A stretch of DNA of 64,000 nucleotides from Bacteroidota bacterium (GCA_005798905.1 SYIK01000004.1:1-64000); one strand, 5' to 3'; positions 49,251 through 59,773 are shown, counted from the first letter of the stretch. Numbers and translations: made by a program. Notes: generated from the sequence alone by a model not told the origin.

Positions 49251-49841
49251 ATGGAAGAAATTATTTTTTATTTCAAAATTGGTTGGCAGCATATTTTAAG
49301 TTGGGACGCGTTGGACCATTTACTTTTTTTGACAGCACTCACGGCTATTTATAGTTTAAAAGAATGGAAACAAGTTTTAATTTTAATTACTGCTTTTACA
49401 ATCGGACATTCACTCACATTGGTTTTAAGTGTGTTGGAAATTGTTCGCTTTCAAACTAATTGGGTAGAATTTTTAATCCCATGCACCATTATTTTTACAG
49501 CATTGTTCAATTTATTTCAAAAAAATGCTCCTTTAAAAAAACAACTATTAAACTATATTTTGGCACTCCTTTTCGGTCTAATTCACGGCATGGGCTATGC
49601 CAACACAATTCGCTTTATGTTAGCTTCGGATCAAACGATTGGGAAGGGATTGCTTGGTTTTAATTTCGGTTTGGAAGCAGGTCAACTTATTGTTGTACTT
49701 TCCATTTTATTTACAACATTTATATTGACTTACTTTTATAAAATCAATCGTCGCGAATTGCTCATTTTTCTTTCAGCTGCAAGTTTTGCCTTAGCATTAA
49801 AAATTGCTATTGAAAGATTTTCAAGCATATTAAATTTTTAA
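49251..49841 (+). CDS. HupE/UreJ-family membrane protein
   Basis: 196 aa; GWQHILSWDALDHLLFL; TAFTIGHSLTLVLSVL; FGLIHGMGYAN; FNFGLEAGQL. Confidence 0.88.
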   Translation: MEEIIFYFKIGWQHILSWDALDHLLFLTALTAIYSLKEWKQVLILITAFTIGHSLTLVLSVLEIVRFQTNWVEFLIPCTIIFTALFNLFQKNAPLKKQLLNYILALLFGLIHGMGYANTIRFMLASDQTIGKGLLGFNFGLEAGQLIVVLSILFTTFILTYFYKINRRELLIFLSAASFALALKIAIERFSSILNF

Positions 49842-49893
49842 TTCAAATAAGATTTATTTTTTTTCAAAGAACAAAAACAATCAAATCACAAAC

Positions 49894-52275
49894 ATGAAAA
49901 CTATCTTTCTTCTTACAGGATTTTTGTTACCGTTATTGACGCAAGCGCAAAACACACAAAACAATCCTGGCTCCAATCATGGAAATAAGTTTGAACAACT
50001 CGGAACAATTTTGGCATCGCCAAACGAATACCGAACTGCAAGCGGTGCGCCAGGTGGCAGTTATTGGCAACAACAAGTTGATTATGATATTAAATGTGAA
50101 TTAGATGAAGAAAATTTGAAACTGAACGGATCGGAGTTAATAACTTATTACAATAATTCTCCTGACGCACTTAGTTATTTATGGTTTCAGTTGGATGAAA
50201 ATCAGCACAGCAGTGTGAATAATGCCAATTATCAAACAAGCAATACATTGCCAAAACAAAGCTCTGATAAAATGTTAGATGCAATGATTGAAAAAAGAAA
50301 TGATAATGGCTATGGATTTAATATTCTAAAACTTACTGATGCTGCCAACAAACCACTTCGATATTTTATTAATAAAACAATGATGCGAGTGGAGCTTCCC
50401 GCTCCATTATTAGCAGGTCAAAAATTTAGTGTAAAAATTAATTGGAATTATAAAATAGTTGACAGAAGAGATTTTTTTAAATTTGGTGGAGGTCGTGGCG
50501 GATATGAATTCTTCCCAGAAGATGGCAACCGTCTATTTACAATGGCGCAATGGTATCCTCGTTTGTGTATGTACAGCGACGAACAAGGTTGGCAAAATCA
50601 TCAATTTACAGGTCGAGGGGAATTTACACTTTGCTTTGGCAATTTTAAAGTTCAAATGACAGTACCCGCTGATCACATAGTTGGGTCTACAGGAGAATGT
50701 CAGAACTACGCACAAACTTTAAGTCCAACAAGTTTTGCACGTTGGCAAAAAGCACAAACTGCAACCGAGCCAATTGAAATTGTAATGCTTTCCGAAGCAA
50801 AGAATGCAGAAAAAAATAAAAGTAAATTGAAAAAAACTTGGATTTACAAAGCAGATAATGTACGCGATTTTGCTTGGACAAGCAGTCGCAAATTTGTTTG
50901 GGATGCAATGCCAGCAGTTGTTGAAGGTAAAAAAATTATGTGCATGAGTTATTATGCAAAAGAAGCCTATCCTATTTATAATAAATTTTCAACAAAAGCA
51001 GTTGCACATACAATTAAAACTTATTCTGATTTTACAATTCCTTACACCTACCCTGTTGCGATAAGCGTTGAAGCTGCCAACGGAATGGAATATCCGATGA
51101 TTTGTTTCAATCCGGGAAGAGCAGAAAAAGATGGCAGTTATAATGAAGCTGCAAAAAATTCTGCCTTGCTTGTAATCATTCACGAAGTGGGACATAACTT
51201 TTTTCCCATGATTATTAATAGCGATGAACGCCAATGGAGTTGGATGGACGAAGGGTTAAATTCTTTTGTACAATACCTTACGCAGGAATTATGGGATAAT
51301 AAATATCCATCGGATCGTGGGCCGGCTTGGGGAATTGTTGACTACATGAAACTTTCGAAAGATCAATTGGAACCAATCATGACCAATTCTGAAAACATCA
51401 TTCAATTCGGACCAAATGCCTACGGCAAACCGGCAACAGCTTTAAACATTTTGCGCGAAACAATTATGGGGCGCGAATTATTTGATTATGCTTTTAAAGA
51501 ATATGCTAAACGTTGGGCATTCAAACACCCAACACCTTCTGATTTTTTTCGTACGATGGAAGATGCAAGTGGTGAAGATTTAGATTGGTTTTGGAGAGGA
51601 TGGTTTTATGGAACCGATGCTTGTGACATTTCATTAGATACTGTAAAATATTCTCGTGCCGATGTAAATGCAACCGCGCAACAAAAAGATATGACGGTAA
51701 TGAGAAGTCTACAAAAACCGATGGGCAGTGGATTTGAAGATATTTCCAAAATTAGAAATCGTGAGGATAAAAAAATTGTGTTTAGCACAGATAAGGATAC
51801 AACCCTACGCGATTTTTATTGGAACTATGCCCGCGGAAATGAAAAATACGACACAACAAAATATGCGATAGAAGTAAAAGCACAAGTAGAATCTTTACCC
51901 GAAAACGAAAAAGAAAAATATGCAGACAAACATTTTTACGAACTTAATTTTAGCAACAAAGGCGGATTGGTAATGCCAATAATTATTGAATGGACTTATA
52001 AAGACGGAAGCAAAGAAACAGATCGCATTCCGGCGCAAGTTTGGCGTTTAAATGAAAAGAGTGTTGTTAAATCTTTTATGAAAGACAAAGAAGTAGCATC
52101 CATAAAATTAGACCCGATGAAAGAAACTGCAGACATTGACGAAACAAACAATAGCTGGGGAACAATTGCAGCGCCAAGTAAGTTTCAATTATTCAAACAA
52201 AAACAAAATGTTGTACCGCCGGTAGGAATTAATCCGATGCAAAAAGCAGAAGAAAATAAGAAAAAAGGATTTTAA
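49894..52275 (+). CDS. M1-family metallopeptidase
   Basis: 793 aa; zinc motif HEVGHNFFP...WMDEGLNSFVQ; signal peptide. Confidence 0.92.
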   Translation: MKTIFLLTGFLLPLLTQAQNTQNNPGSNHGNKFEQLGTILASPNEYRTASGAPGGSYWQQQVDYDIKCELDEENLKLNGSELITYYNNSPDALSYLWFQLDENQHSSVNNANYQTSNTLPKQSSDKMLDAMIEKRNDNGYGFNILKLTDAANKPLRYFINKTMMRVELPAPLLAGQKFSVKINWNYKIVDRRDFFKFGGGRGGYEFFPEDGNRLFTMAQWYPRLCMYSDEQGWQNHQFTGRGEFTLCFGNFKVQMTVPADHIVGSTGECQNYAQTLSPTSFARWQKAQTATEPIEIVMLSEAKNAEKNKSKLKKTWIYKADNVRDFAWTSSRKFVWDAMPAVVEGKKIMCMSYYAKEAYPIYNKFSTKAVAHTIKTYSDFTIPYTYPVAISVEAANGMEYPMICFNPGRAEKDGSYNEAAKNSALLVIIHEVGHNFFPMIINSDERQWSWMDEGLNSFVQYLTQELWDNKYPSDRGPAWGIVDYMKLSKDQLEPIMTNSENIIQFGPNAYGKPATALNILRETIMGRELFDYAFKEYAKRWAFKHPTPSDFFRTMEDASGEDLDWFWRGWFYGTDACDISLDTVKYSRADVNATAQQKDMTVMRSLQKPMGSGFEDISKIRNREDKKIVFSTDKDTTLRDFYWNYARGNEKYDTTKYAIEVKAQVESLPENEKEKYADKHFYELNFSNKGGLVMPIIIEWTYKDGSKETDRIPAQVWRLNEKSVVKSFMKDKEVASIKLDPMKETADIDETNNSWGTIAAPSKFQLFKQKQNVVPPVGINPMQKAEENKKKGF

Positions 52276-52293
52276 ATTTTAAAACAAAAAAAC

Positions 52294-52632
52294 ATGGAAG
52301 CGCAAAAAGTAGATCTATTCATTCTTACGAATGCAAAATTTTTTGAAAGTCATCACGTAGCACAAATTAGAGATCGTTTGTTAGAAATTGATGATTCAAA
52401 ATGGTTAGCATTACAAACAATTCAGTTCAAAGATGCTTCAACAAGTTTGATAATTTCAATCTTGGGCGGCAGCTTGGGGATTGACCGTTTTATTATTGGA
52501 GACACGGGTTTGGGAATTGGCAAATTGCTTACCTGTGGCGGACTTGGAATATGGACAATTGTAGATTGGTTTTTAATTCAAGGTGCAACAAGAGAAAAAA
52601 ACATGCAAAAAATTCAACCATTTCTTTATTAA
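52294..52632 (+). CDS. TM2-domain protein
   Basis: 112 aa; GGSLGIDRFIIGDTGLGIGKLLTCGGLGIWTIVDWFLI. Confidence 0.88.
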   Translation: MEAQKVDLFILTNAKFFESHHVAQIRDRLLEIDDSKWLALQTIQFKDASTSLIISILGGSLGIDRFIIGDTGLGIGKLLTCGGLGIWTIVDWFLIQGATREKNMQKIQPFLY

Positions 52633-52637
52633 AAGCA

Positions 52638-53051
52638 ATGCACAAAAATAAATTATATTTATTTTTAACGATTGCCTGCATCGCAGGATATGGTTGGCTT
52701 TTGTTTGCATTTAATAATACAGAACAATTAAACAATAACGCAAACTCGGTTTGCCTTATTAAACAAGCAACAAATTTGCCTTGCCCTTCTTGTGGAACTA
52801 CGCGATCAGCTGTGTCAATCATAAATGGAAATTTTTCGGATGCTTTTTTATGGAATCCTTTTGGCTTTGTTGTTTTAGCAATAATGTTGCTTTTACCAAT
52901 TTGGCTTTTGAGTGATTTTATAAAAGGAAACAATAGTTTGCAAAATGCTTTTTTGCAAACCGAAAAAATAGTATCTCGAAAATGGATTGCAGTTTCAGCC
53001 ATTTTTTTAGTTGCCGCAAATTGGATTTGGAATATTTATAAAGAATTATGA
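52638..53051 (+). CDS. DUF2752 family protein
   Basis: PCPSCGTTRSAVSIINGNFSDAFLWNPFG; internal ATG at 52638 preferred over 52551. Confidence 0.88.
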   Translation: MHKNKLYLFLTIACIAGYGWLLFAFNNTEQLNNNANSVCLIKQATNLPCPSCGTTRSAVSIINGNFSDAFLWNPFGFVVLAIMLLLPIWLLSDFIKGNNSLQNAFLQTEKIVSRKWIAVSAIFLVAANWIWNIYKEL

Positions 53052-53479
53052 CTTTACTTAAAAAATTTGGCTACATCCCCGGAGAACACGAAGCAGAAAA
53101 GGCATCGAATAGTTATTTGATGTCATTGATTGCAATTATTGCGGGACTTCCTTTTCCTATTCTTAACCTGATTGCAAGTTTTATTTTTTATTTGGGCAAT
53201 CGCAAAGGAACTTATTTTGTTCGCTGGCATTGCACGCAAGCTTTATTAGGTCAAGTTTCTTTATTAATAATGAACAGTTTTAGTTTTTGGTGGACCATTT
53301 CAATCTTGTTCGACGATGAACATATTTCCAATAAATATATCGCATACATGCTTACTGTATTCCTTTTTAATTTTGTTGAATTTATTGGTACAATTTATTC
53401 TGCAGTAAAAACACGAAGAGGCGAACATGTAGACTGGTGGCTTTATGGCAATCTCACTTCTTTTATTTGCAAACTGTAA
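53048..53479 (+). CDS. DUF4870-like membrane protein
   Basis: 143 aa; RKGTYFVRWHCTQALLGQ-type TM protein. Confidence 0.65.
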   Translation: MTLLKKFGYIPGEHEAEKASNSYLMSLIAIIAGLPFPILNLIASFIFYLGNRKGTYFVRWHCTQALLGQVSLLIMNSFSFWWTISILFDDEHISNKYIAYMLTVFLFNFVEFIGTIYSAVKTRRGEHVDWWLYGNLTSFICKL

Positions 53480-53480
53480 T

Positions 53481-54281
53481 ATGAAAAAAATAATCTTTCC
53501 CATTTTGATTTTCGTTGCATTATTTTTTGCGACTTGGTTTGTATTGAAACAAATAGATTGGATCAAACATTTTAAAGTAAAACAAACAACCAAATCACTG
53601 GAAGAAAAACTGGGTGATTTAATTTGGAAATCAATATCGGCAAGCGAAGGTGTAATAAATGATAAAAAAATCACCAATGCAGTTGATAGCATTCTTACTA
53701 AAATTTGCAAAGCAAATAATATCGACCGAACTAAAATAAAACTGCATATTGTTAAAAACTCGGAAGTGAATGCGTTTGCATTGCCCAACAATTATCTGTT
53801 GGTGAACAGTGGATTAATTTTGAATTGTGTTAACGAAGGCGAACTGGCGAGTGTAATGGCACACGAAATTGCACATATTCAGTTAAATCATGTGATGGAA
53901 AAAGTGGTTCTCAAAATGGGAATGACGGTGCTTGTTACAATTACTTCGGGAGGCGGTGGCGAAATGACCAAAGAAATTTTGCATTTGCTCACTTCTACTG
54001 CATACGATAGAACTTTGGAAAGCGAAGCCGATGCAAAAGCTGTTGACTATTTAATTGCTTCAAATATGGATCCGGAAAATTTTGCAAATTTTTTATTCCG
54101 ACTATCGGGTAAAGAAGATGAATGGACAAAACGACTTGAAATGATAAGCACGCATCCCAATTCGAAAGAAAGGGCTGAAGCAATCATTGAACTTTGCAAG
54201 GATAAAAAATTTGCAAAAAAACAAGTGCTTTCACCTAAAAAATGGATTGAGTTGCAGGATAGAATTAAAGAAATGAAATAG
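53481..54281 (+). CDS. M48-family metallopeptidase
   Basis: VMAHEIAHIQLNHVMEK; ESEADAKAVDYL; start at internal MKKIIF. Confidence 0.92.
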   Translation: MKKIIFPILIFVALFFATWFVLKQIDWIKHFKVKQTTKSLEEKLGDLIWKSISASEGVINDKKITNAVDSILTKICKANNIDRTKIKLHIVKNSEVNAFALPNNYLLVNSGLILNCVNEGELASVMAHEIAHIQLNHVMEKVVLKMGMTVLVTITSGGGGEMTKEILHLLTSTAYDRTLESEADAKAVDYLIASNMDPENFANFLFRLSGKEDEWTKRLEMISTHPNSKERAEAIIELCKDKKFAKKQVLSPKKWIELQDRIKEMK

Positions 54282-54294
54282 TTGGCTTCGAGAA

Positions 54295-54343
54295 CCTCAG
54301 TCAACTATTTTTCACTGAGGAGTACCCTGAGCCTGCCGAAGGG
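54295..54343. repeat. REP-like intergenic palindromic repeat
   Basis: Stem CCTCAGT (54295-54301)/ACTGAGG (54314-54320), followed by CCCTGAGCCTGCCGAAGGG (54325-54343). This resembles the widespread CCCTGAGCCTGTCGAAGGG intergenic repeat. Confidence 0.65.
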
Positions 54344-54401
54344 TGAAATGTACTATTGGGTTCGTCAGTATTAGTTATTTTGCAGATTCAAAAACAAAAA
54401 C

Positions 54402-55574
54402 ATGGAACTTATTGAAGTAACTACTTCAGCATTGGCAAAGGATTTTATCTTCGTAAATGTTACCATAAATAAAGACAATCTCAATTATATTCGCCCGTTG
54501 GATAAGGATATAAATGATGTTTTTGATAAAGAAAAAAATAATGCTTTTCAGTTTGGCGAAGCCGTTCGTTGGATTTTAAAAGACAATAATGGAAATGCAA
54601 TTGGTAGAATTGCAGCTTTTGTTAACTCAAAATATAAGAACAAAGGAGACGATGTACCAGTTGGTGGTTTCGGTTTTTTTGATTGTATAAATGACCAAAA
54701 AGCTGCCGATCTGCTTTTTGATACTGCCAAAAATTGGTTGCTTCAAAAAGAAGTACAAGCAATGGATGGTCCGATAAATTTTGGAGAAAGAAATCGTTGG
54801 TGGGGTTTATTGGTAGAAGGGTTTCACGAACCATTGTATGCGATGAATTTCAATGCACCGTATTACCAAAAACTATTTGAAACTTATGGCTTTCAAGTTT
54901 TTTACAACCAAATTTGTTGGTTACTGAATGTGCCAAAAAAAGGTGGCCAGCTTGCACCTCGCTTATATGCCGCACACCGAAAATTTTCTTCCAATCCCGA
55001 TTTTAAAACCAGCACAGTTTCTAAAAATAATTTACAAAAATTTGCCAAAGATTTTTGCACTATCTACAACAAAGCATGGGCGGGGCATGATGGCAATAAA
55101 GAGATGAACGAAAGTGATGCACTTAAAACATTCAAAAAAATGAAGGCAGTAATGGATGAAAACTGTATATTTTTTACTTATCATAAGAATGAACCAGTAT
55201 CTTTTTTTATAAGCCTACCAGACCTTAATCAAATTTTTAAATTTCTGAATGGAGAATTCAATTGGTGGGCAAAATTGAAATTTCTTTTCTATAAAAAATT
55301 TATCGGGTGCACTCGGCTTGTGGGAATTATTTATGGAGTTACGCCAGAGTTTCAGGGTTCAGGAGTTGATTATTTTATGCTTGCCGAGGCAGAAAAAGTA
55401 ATTATTGCAAAAACGAAGTATACCGAATTTGAAATGCAATGGCAGGGAGATTTCAATCCAAAAATGTTGAATATCTCAAAAAATTTGGGTGCCACCCAAA
55501 GCCGTCGTTTAATTACTTATCGGTATTTGTTTGATAGAACCAAGGAATTTGTTCGACATCCGCTATTGAATTAA
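54402..55574 (+). CDS. Hypothetical protein with GNAT-like regions
   Basis: 390 aa; acyltransferase-like pattern (GGFGFFDCIND..AADLLFDTAKNWL; YGVTPEFQGSGVDYFML). Confidence 0.7.
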   Translation: MELIEVTTSALAKDFIFVNVTINKDNLNYIRPLDKDINDVFDKEKNNAFQFGEAVRWILKDNNGNAIGRIAAFVNSKYKNKGDDVPVGGFGFFDCINDQKAADLLFDTAKNWLLQKEVQAMDGPINFGERNRWWGLLVEGFHEPLYAMNFNAPYYQKLFETYGFQVFYNQICWLLNVPKKGGQLAPRLYAAHRKFSSNPDFKTSTVSKNNLQKFAKDFCTIYNKAWAGHDGNKEMNESDALKTFKKMKAVMDENCIFFTYHKNEPVSFFISLPDLNQIFKFLNGEFNWWAKLKFLFYKKFIGCTRLVGIIYGVTPEFQGSGVDYFMLAEAEKVIIAKTKYTEFEMQWQGDFNPKMLNISKNLGATQSRRLITYRYLFDRTKEFVRHPLLN

Positions 55575-55685
55575 AATAAATAATTTTGAAAAATATTTAT
55601 TCAAATAAAACAAAATAATCCTTCAAAAACTTACCTATCATTGCATTAACTTGAAGACGCAATTTTAGTTTTCGCAATCGCTATC

Positions 55686-57452
55686 ATGGATAAATTTATT
55701 GTTTCAGCACGCAAATATCGTCCACAATTGTTTGACACAGTTGTCGGGCAGGAACATATAACTACCACATTAAAAAATGCAATTCTATCCAAGCAACTTG
55801 CCCATGCATTTTTATTTTGTGGACCACGCGGTGTTGGAAAAACAACTTGTGCAAGAATTTTAGCTAAAACTATTAATTGCGAAAACCAAACAAAAACCGG
55901 AGAAGCGTGTAATACTTGTAACTCCTGTGTTTCTTTTGCCGACGGCACATCTTTAAATATGCACGAGCTGGATGCGGCATCAAATAATTCCGTAGATGAT
56001 ATTCGTTCTTTGGTTGATCAAGTTCGTTTTGCGCCACAAGCTGGTCAATTCAAAGTTTATATTATTGACGAGGTTCACATGCTTAGCACTTCCGCATTTA
56101 ATGCTTTTTTAAAAACGTTGGAAGAACCACCACCTTTTGCAATTTTTATTTTAGCTACAACAGAGAAACATAAAATTCTTCCCACTATTTTGAGTCGTTG
56201 TCAGATTTTCGATTTTAAACGAATTACCATTCAGGCAACGGTAAATCATTTGCAAAATATTTGCACACAAGAAAATATAAAAGCAGAAAAAGCAGCATTG
56301 CAGGTGATTGCGCAAAAAAGTGAAGGATGCTTGCGCGATTCACTTAGTATTCTCGACAAAATTGTAAGCTTTACCAGTGGCCAATTGACGTATGCAAATA
56401 CACTTGAACACTTAAATATTTTAGATGCAGAATATTATTTCAAATTATTGGACTACATGCAATCGCAACAACTTTCGGATGCACTTATTTTGTACGACGA
56501 AATAAATAACAAAGGTTTTGATGGCGATTTAGTGCTATCAGGATTTTCTGAATTTATCCGCAACTTGCTGATTAGTAAAGATGAAAAAGCTGCGTTTTTA
56601 TTGGATGTAACAGAAAATTTCAAAGACAGTTATTTGCAAACTGCTAAAAATGTTTCATCGCCACTATTAATTGCAACGCTAAATATTTTAAATGAAGCTG
56701 AAATCAATTACAAAACAGCCCGAAATAAAAAATTGCATTTAGAATTAACACTAATAAAACTGTGTTATTTAAAACAAGCAATTGAATTAAGTGCCGACGA
56801 AAACGGTCTCTCTAAAAAAAAAATAGTTGAACAAACCAAACCACTTGCTTTTAAAAATATTACTCCATTCAAAATTCAAAAAACAAACAAAACAGAAGAG
56901 CAGCAACAACTTCCAGCTGCAAAATTAATTATTGAAACACCCCCTATTTCTATTCTTCAAAAAGAAGATACTCTGAAAATTTCAAGTGCACATCAAAAAA
57001 CTACAAAACTAAATTCGCTCGAGTCCATTCGTAAACAAATAAAAGACAACAGTAATAATGGGATTGCAAAATCGAACATCCCTTTAGAAATAGAAAAATT
57101 GCAAAAAGCTTGGAGCGAGTATGTCGACAAATTGAAAGAAGAAAAAAATCCAGCAGCAACTAATTTCGAAATGGCCGAACTTCGAATTCAAGATGAAAAT
57201 AATTTTATAGCACTCGTCACCAACAATATTCAATTTCGATTTATTGAACAAGGTGGTTTAAAAGTATCGCAGTTTCTCAGAGAAAAATTGCATAACCAAC
57301 TTTTACAATTTTACATTGTGATGGAACAAAATAAAGATGCAAACAAATCGTATGAAATTCCACTTAGTGCAAACGAACAGTTTCAAAAAATAATTCAAAA
57401 ATATCCATTAGTAAAAAAATTAAAAGACCGTTTGCGATTAGACTTAGATTAA
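55686..57452 (+). CDS. dnaX: DNA polymerase III subunit gamma/tau
   Basis: 588 aa; HAFLFCGPRGVGKTTCARILAKTINC; DEVHMLSTSAFNAFLKTLEEPP. Confidence 0.96.
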   Translation: MDKFIVSARKYRPQLFDTVVGQEHITTTLKNAILSKQLAHAFLFCGPRGVGKTTCARILAKTINCENQTKTGEACNTCNSCVSFADGTSLNMHELDAASNNSVDDIRSLVDQVRFAPQAGQFKVYIIDEVHMLSTSAFNAFLKTLEEPPPFAIFILATTEKHKILPTILSRCQIFDFKRITIQATVNHLQNICTQENIKAEKAALQVIAQKSEGCLRDSLSILDKIVSFTSGQLTYANTLEHLNILDAEYYFKLLDYMQSQQLSDALILYDEINNKGFDGDLVLSGFSEFIRNLLISKDEKAAFLLDVTENFKDSYLQTAKNVSSPLLIATLNILNEAEINYKTARNKKLHLELTLIKLCYLKQAIELSADENGLSKKKIVEQTKPLAFKNITPFKIQKTNKTEEQQQLPAAKLIIETPPISILQKEDTLKISSAHQKTTKLNSLESIRKQIKDNSNNGIAKSNIPLEIEKLQKAWSEYVDKLKEEKNPAATNFEMAELRIQDENNFIALVTNNIQFRFIEQGGLKVSQFLREKLHNQLLQFYIVMEQNKDANKSYEIPLSANEQFQKIIQKYPLVKKLKDRLRLDLD

Positions 57453-57507
57453 CAACCATTTTAATTCAGCTTTTTTATCTTAATTTCGGCAACAAATTTT
57501 AACGAAC

Positions 57508-58755
57508 ATGGCGGAAGTAATTTTAATGCCCCGATTGAGCGATACAATGACCGAAGGAGTTGTTGCCGCATGGCATAAAAACATTGGTGATAGTATAAAA
57601 AAAGGAGATTTATTGGCGGAAATAGAAACCGACAAAGCCACCATGGAATTGGAAAGTTATAAAGATGGAATTCTTTTACATATCGGAATTGCAAAGGGCG
57701 GAAAATTGCAAGTCAACGATTTGTTGGCGATAATTGGGAAAGCTAACGAAGATATTTCTTCGCAAATAAATAAACAAGTTGCTGAAATCATTGAACCGAC
57801 AAAAACCGATTCGCAACCAACCGCAATTCAACCAACAAGTGAAGTCGTTGAAACGCCAAGTACAAACGTTGTTAATTTTGATGTAGCAACAGACGACCGT
57901 TTAAAAGCATCTCCTCTTGCAAAAAAATTAGCAAAAGAAAAAGGAATCGATATTACCGGCATTCAAGGTAGCGGCGATGGAAGAAGAATTGTAAAATCAG
58001 ATATTGATAATTTTAAACCAATTACAGAAATTCCTATTACAGTTGTTCCTACAATTAACACTGAAACCGGGAAGGCAGAATTTACAGACAGCCCCAATGG
58101 CCAGATGCGGAAAGCGATTGCAAAAAGACTTTGCGAAAGTAAATTTTCAGCTCCCCATATTTATTTGACTATGGAAATAAATATGGACAATACAATTTCC
58201 ATTCGCACACAAATGAATCAAATTGGGAATGTGAAAATTTCGTTTCAAGATATGTTGATTAAAGCGTGTGCATTTTCTTTAAAACAACATCCATCCATAA
58301 ATTCATCTTGGATGGGCGATTTTATTCGCACTTATCATCATGTTCATATTGGCAGTGCAGTTGCTTTGCCAGAAGGATTGATTGTTCCAGTAATTAAATT
58401 TGCCGATCAAAAATCTTTTGTACAAATAGCAACCGAAACAAAAGAACTTTACGCAAAAGCAAAAAATAAAAAATTACAACCAACAGAATTTAGCGGAAAC
58501 ACTTTTACAATCAGCAATTTGGGCATGTTGGATATTGAAGAATTTACAGCTATTGTAAACCCTCCCGATAGTTGCATTTTGGCTGTTGGAAAAATAAAAG
58601 AAATTGTAGTTAAAAAAGAAGATGGATTTGGAACAACGAATGTGATGAAAGTTACACTTAGTTGCGACCACCGAAGTGTGGATGGAGCAATGGGAGCAGC
58701 TTTTCTGCAAACATTAAAAAAATACATGGAGAACCCAATTACGATGTTGCTTTAA
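57508..58755 (+). CDS. Pyruvate dehydrogenase E2 (dihydrolipoamide acetyltransferase)
   Basis: 415 aa; lipoyl motif ETDKATMELES; E3-binding domain ASPLAKKLAKEKGIDI; catalytic SCDHRSVDGAMGAAFL. Confidence 0.95.
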   Translation: MAEVILMPRLSDTMTEGVVAAWHKNIGDSIKKGDLLAEIETDKATMELESYKDGILLHIGIAKGGKLQVNDLLAIIGKANEDISSQINKQVAEIIEPTKTDSQPTAIQPTSEVVETPSTNVVNFDVATDDRLKASPLAKKLAKEKGIDITGIQGSGDGRRIVKSDIDNFKPITEIPITVVPTINTETGKAEFTDSPNGQMRKAIAKRLCESKFSAPHIYLTMEINMDNTISIRTQMNQIGNVKISFQDMLIKACAFSLKQHPSINSSWMGDFIRTYHHVHIGSAVALPEGLIVPVIKFADQKSFVQIATETKELYAKAKNKKLQPTEFSGNTFTISNLGMLDIEEFTAIVNPPDSCILAVGKIKEIVVKKEDGFGTTNVMKVTLSCDHRSVDGAMGAAFLQTLKKYMENPITMLL

Positions 58756-58860
58756 TTGTTTCCAAGATTTACTCACTTAATTAGTTATGCCTTTTTGGAC
58801 AAATTGTTAATATTTTCTAAAAAAATATAATTACAAATATTTTGACTTAGATTTGATTGA

Positions 58861-59196
58861 GTGAAACAATTTTTTGCGATATTATTTTTTATAGTTTTAA
58901 CAACAACTGCTTCTTTCGGACAAGAAATTAATGCCAAAGAAACACCGCAACGGATTTTAAGATTATATCCCAACCCAGCTATCTCTTTCATAAAATTTGA
59001 TTTCCAAAATGAATACCAAAAAGGATACAGTATTCAAATAATTAATTTTATTGGAAAGCAACAGCAGGATTTAAAAAATATTAATTACAGTACAACACTT
59101 GATCTTTCCAACTTTTCTCGCGGAATTTATATTTATCAGTTAAAAAATGAAAATGGGAAAATAGTAGATTCTGGAAAATTCCAAGTTCGAAAATAA
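58861..59196 (+). CDS. Minimal T9SS type A sorting-domain protein
   Basis: 111 aa, GTG start; signal peptide, then LRLYPNPAISFIKFDFQNEYQKG...LDLSNFSRGIYIYQLKNENGKIVDSGKFQVRK. Confidence 0.8.
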   Translation: MKQFFAILFFIVLTTTASFGQEINAKETPQRILRLYPNPAISFIKFDFQNEYQKGYSIQIINFIGKQQQDLKNINYSTTLDLSNFSRGIYIYQLKNENGKIVDSGKFQVRK

Positions 59197-59259
59197 TCCA
59201 ACTTCATCTCTCTTTTTTTCTAAAGCAACGAAAATGAATTTTGAACGGTCTATAGTTAA

Positions 59260-59637
59260 ATGTATTTTATGAACAAGCTATCTACTTTTATTATAGTTGT
59301 AATTGCAACTTTATTAATTAGGTGTGAAAAAGAACAGCCAATAACCAAAACATTTAAAGCCAAATTTGTTGCTGGAATGTGTGGACAAATCATCATTGAA
59401 ATACTGGATAGCAATTATTATGACAAAGGGATGAATTGGACAAATTCAAGCGGTCAATTATATCATCATGTATTTACTGTTCGGAATCCTTGTGATTTAA
59501 ATCCTTCAACTCTCAACGTCGGAGGAGATATTTTTGATTGCGTATTAATCGCATCGCCCGACAAAACTAACTGTATCACTTGTCTTGCTTATATGGAAAC
59601 TCCCCCAAAAACATGGAATATAAAAGTGAAGAAATAA
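59260..59637 (+). CDS. Hypothetical secreted protein/lipoprotein
   Basis: 125 aa; hydrophobic N-terminus ending IRCEKEQ. Confidence 0.6.
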   Translation: MYFMNKLSTFIIVVIATLLIRCEKEQPITKTFKAKFVAGMCGQIIIEILDSNYYDKGMNWTNSSGQLYHHVFTVRNPCDLNPSTLNVGGDIFDCVLIASPDKTNCITCLAYMETPPKTWNIKVKK

Positions 59638-59725
59638 ACTTCCTTTTATTATAACTAACTAATTACAGTACAAGTCTAATTAGGCCAAATTCTTCCTTTC
59701 AAGACAATTTGTCCCAACTCATCTA

Positions 59726-59755
59726 TTGGCAGAATTATTGACAACCTTACCTTTG
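59726..59755 (+). promoter_or_regulatory. grpE-dnaJ promoter
   Basis: TTGG - N18 - TACCTTTG (59748-59755), perfect -7 element. Confidence 0.5.
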
Positions 59756-59773
59756 CGTTCAATTTTTATAAAA

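Noticed and set aside
59726-59773. Upstream start codon of the GrpE ORF
   Set aside because: The region contains the TACCTTTG promoter element; the internal ATG at 59774 fits better.
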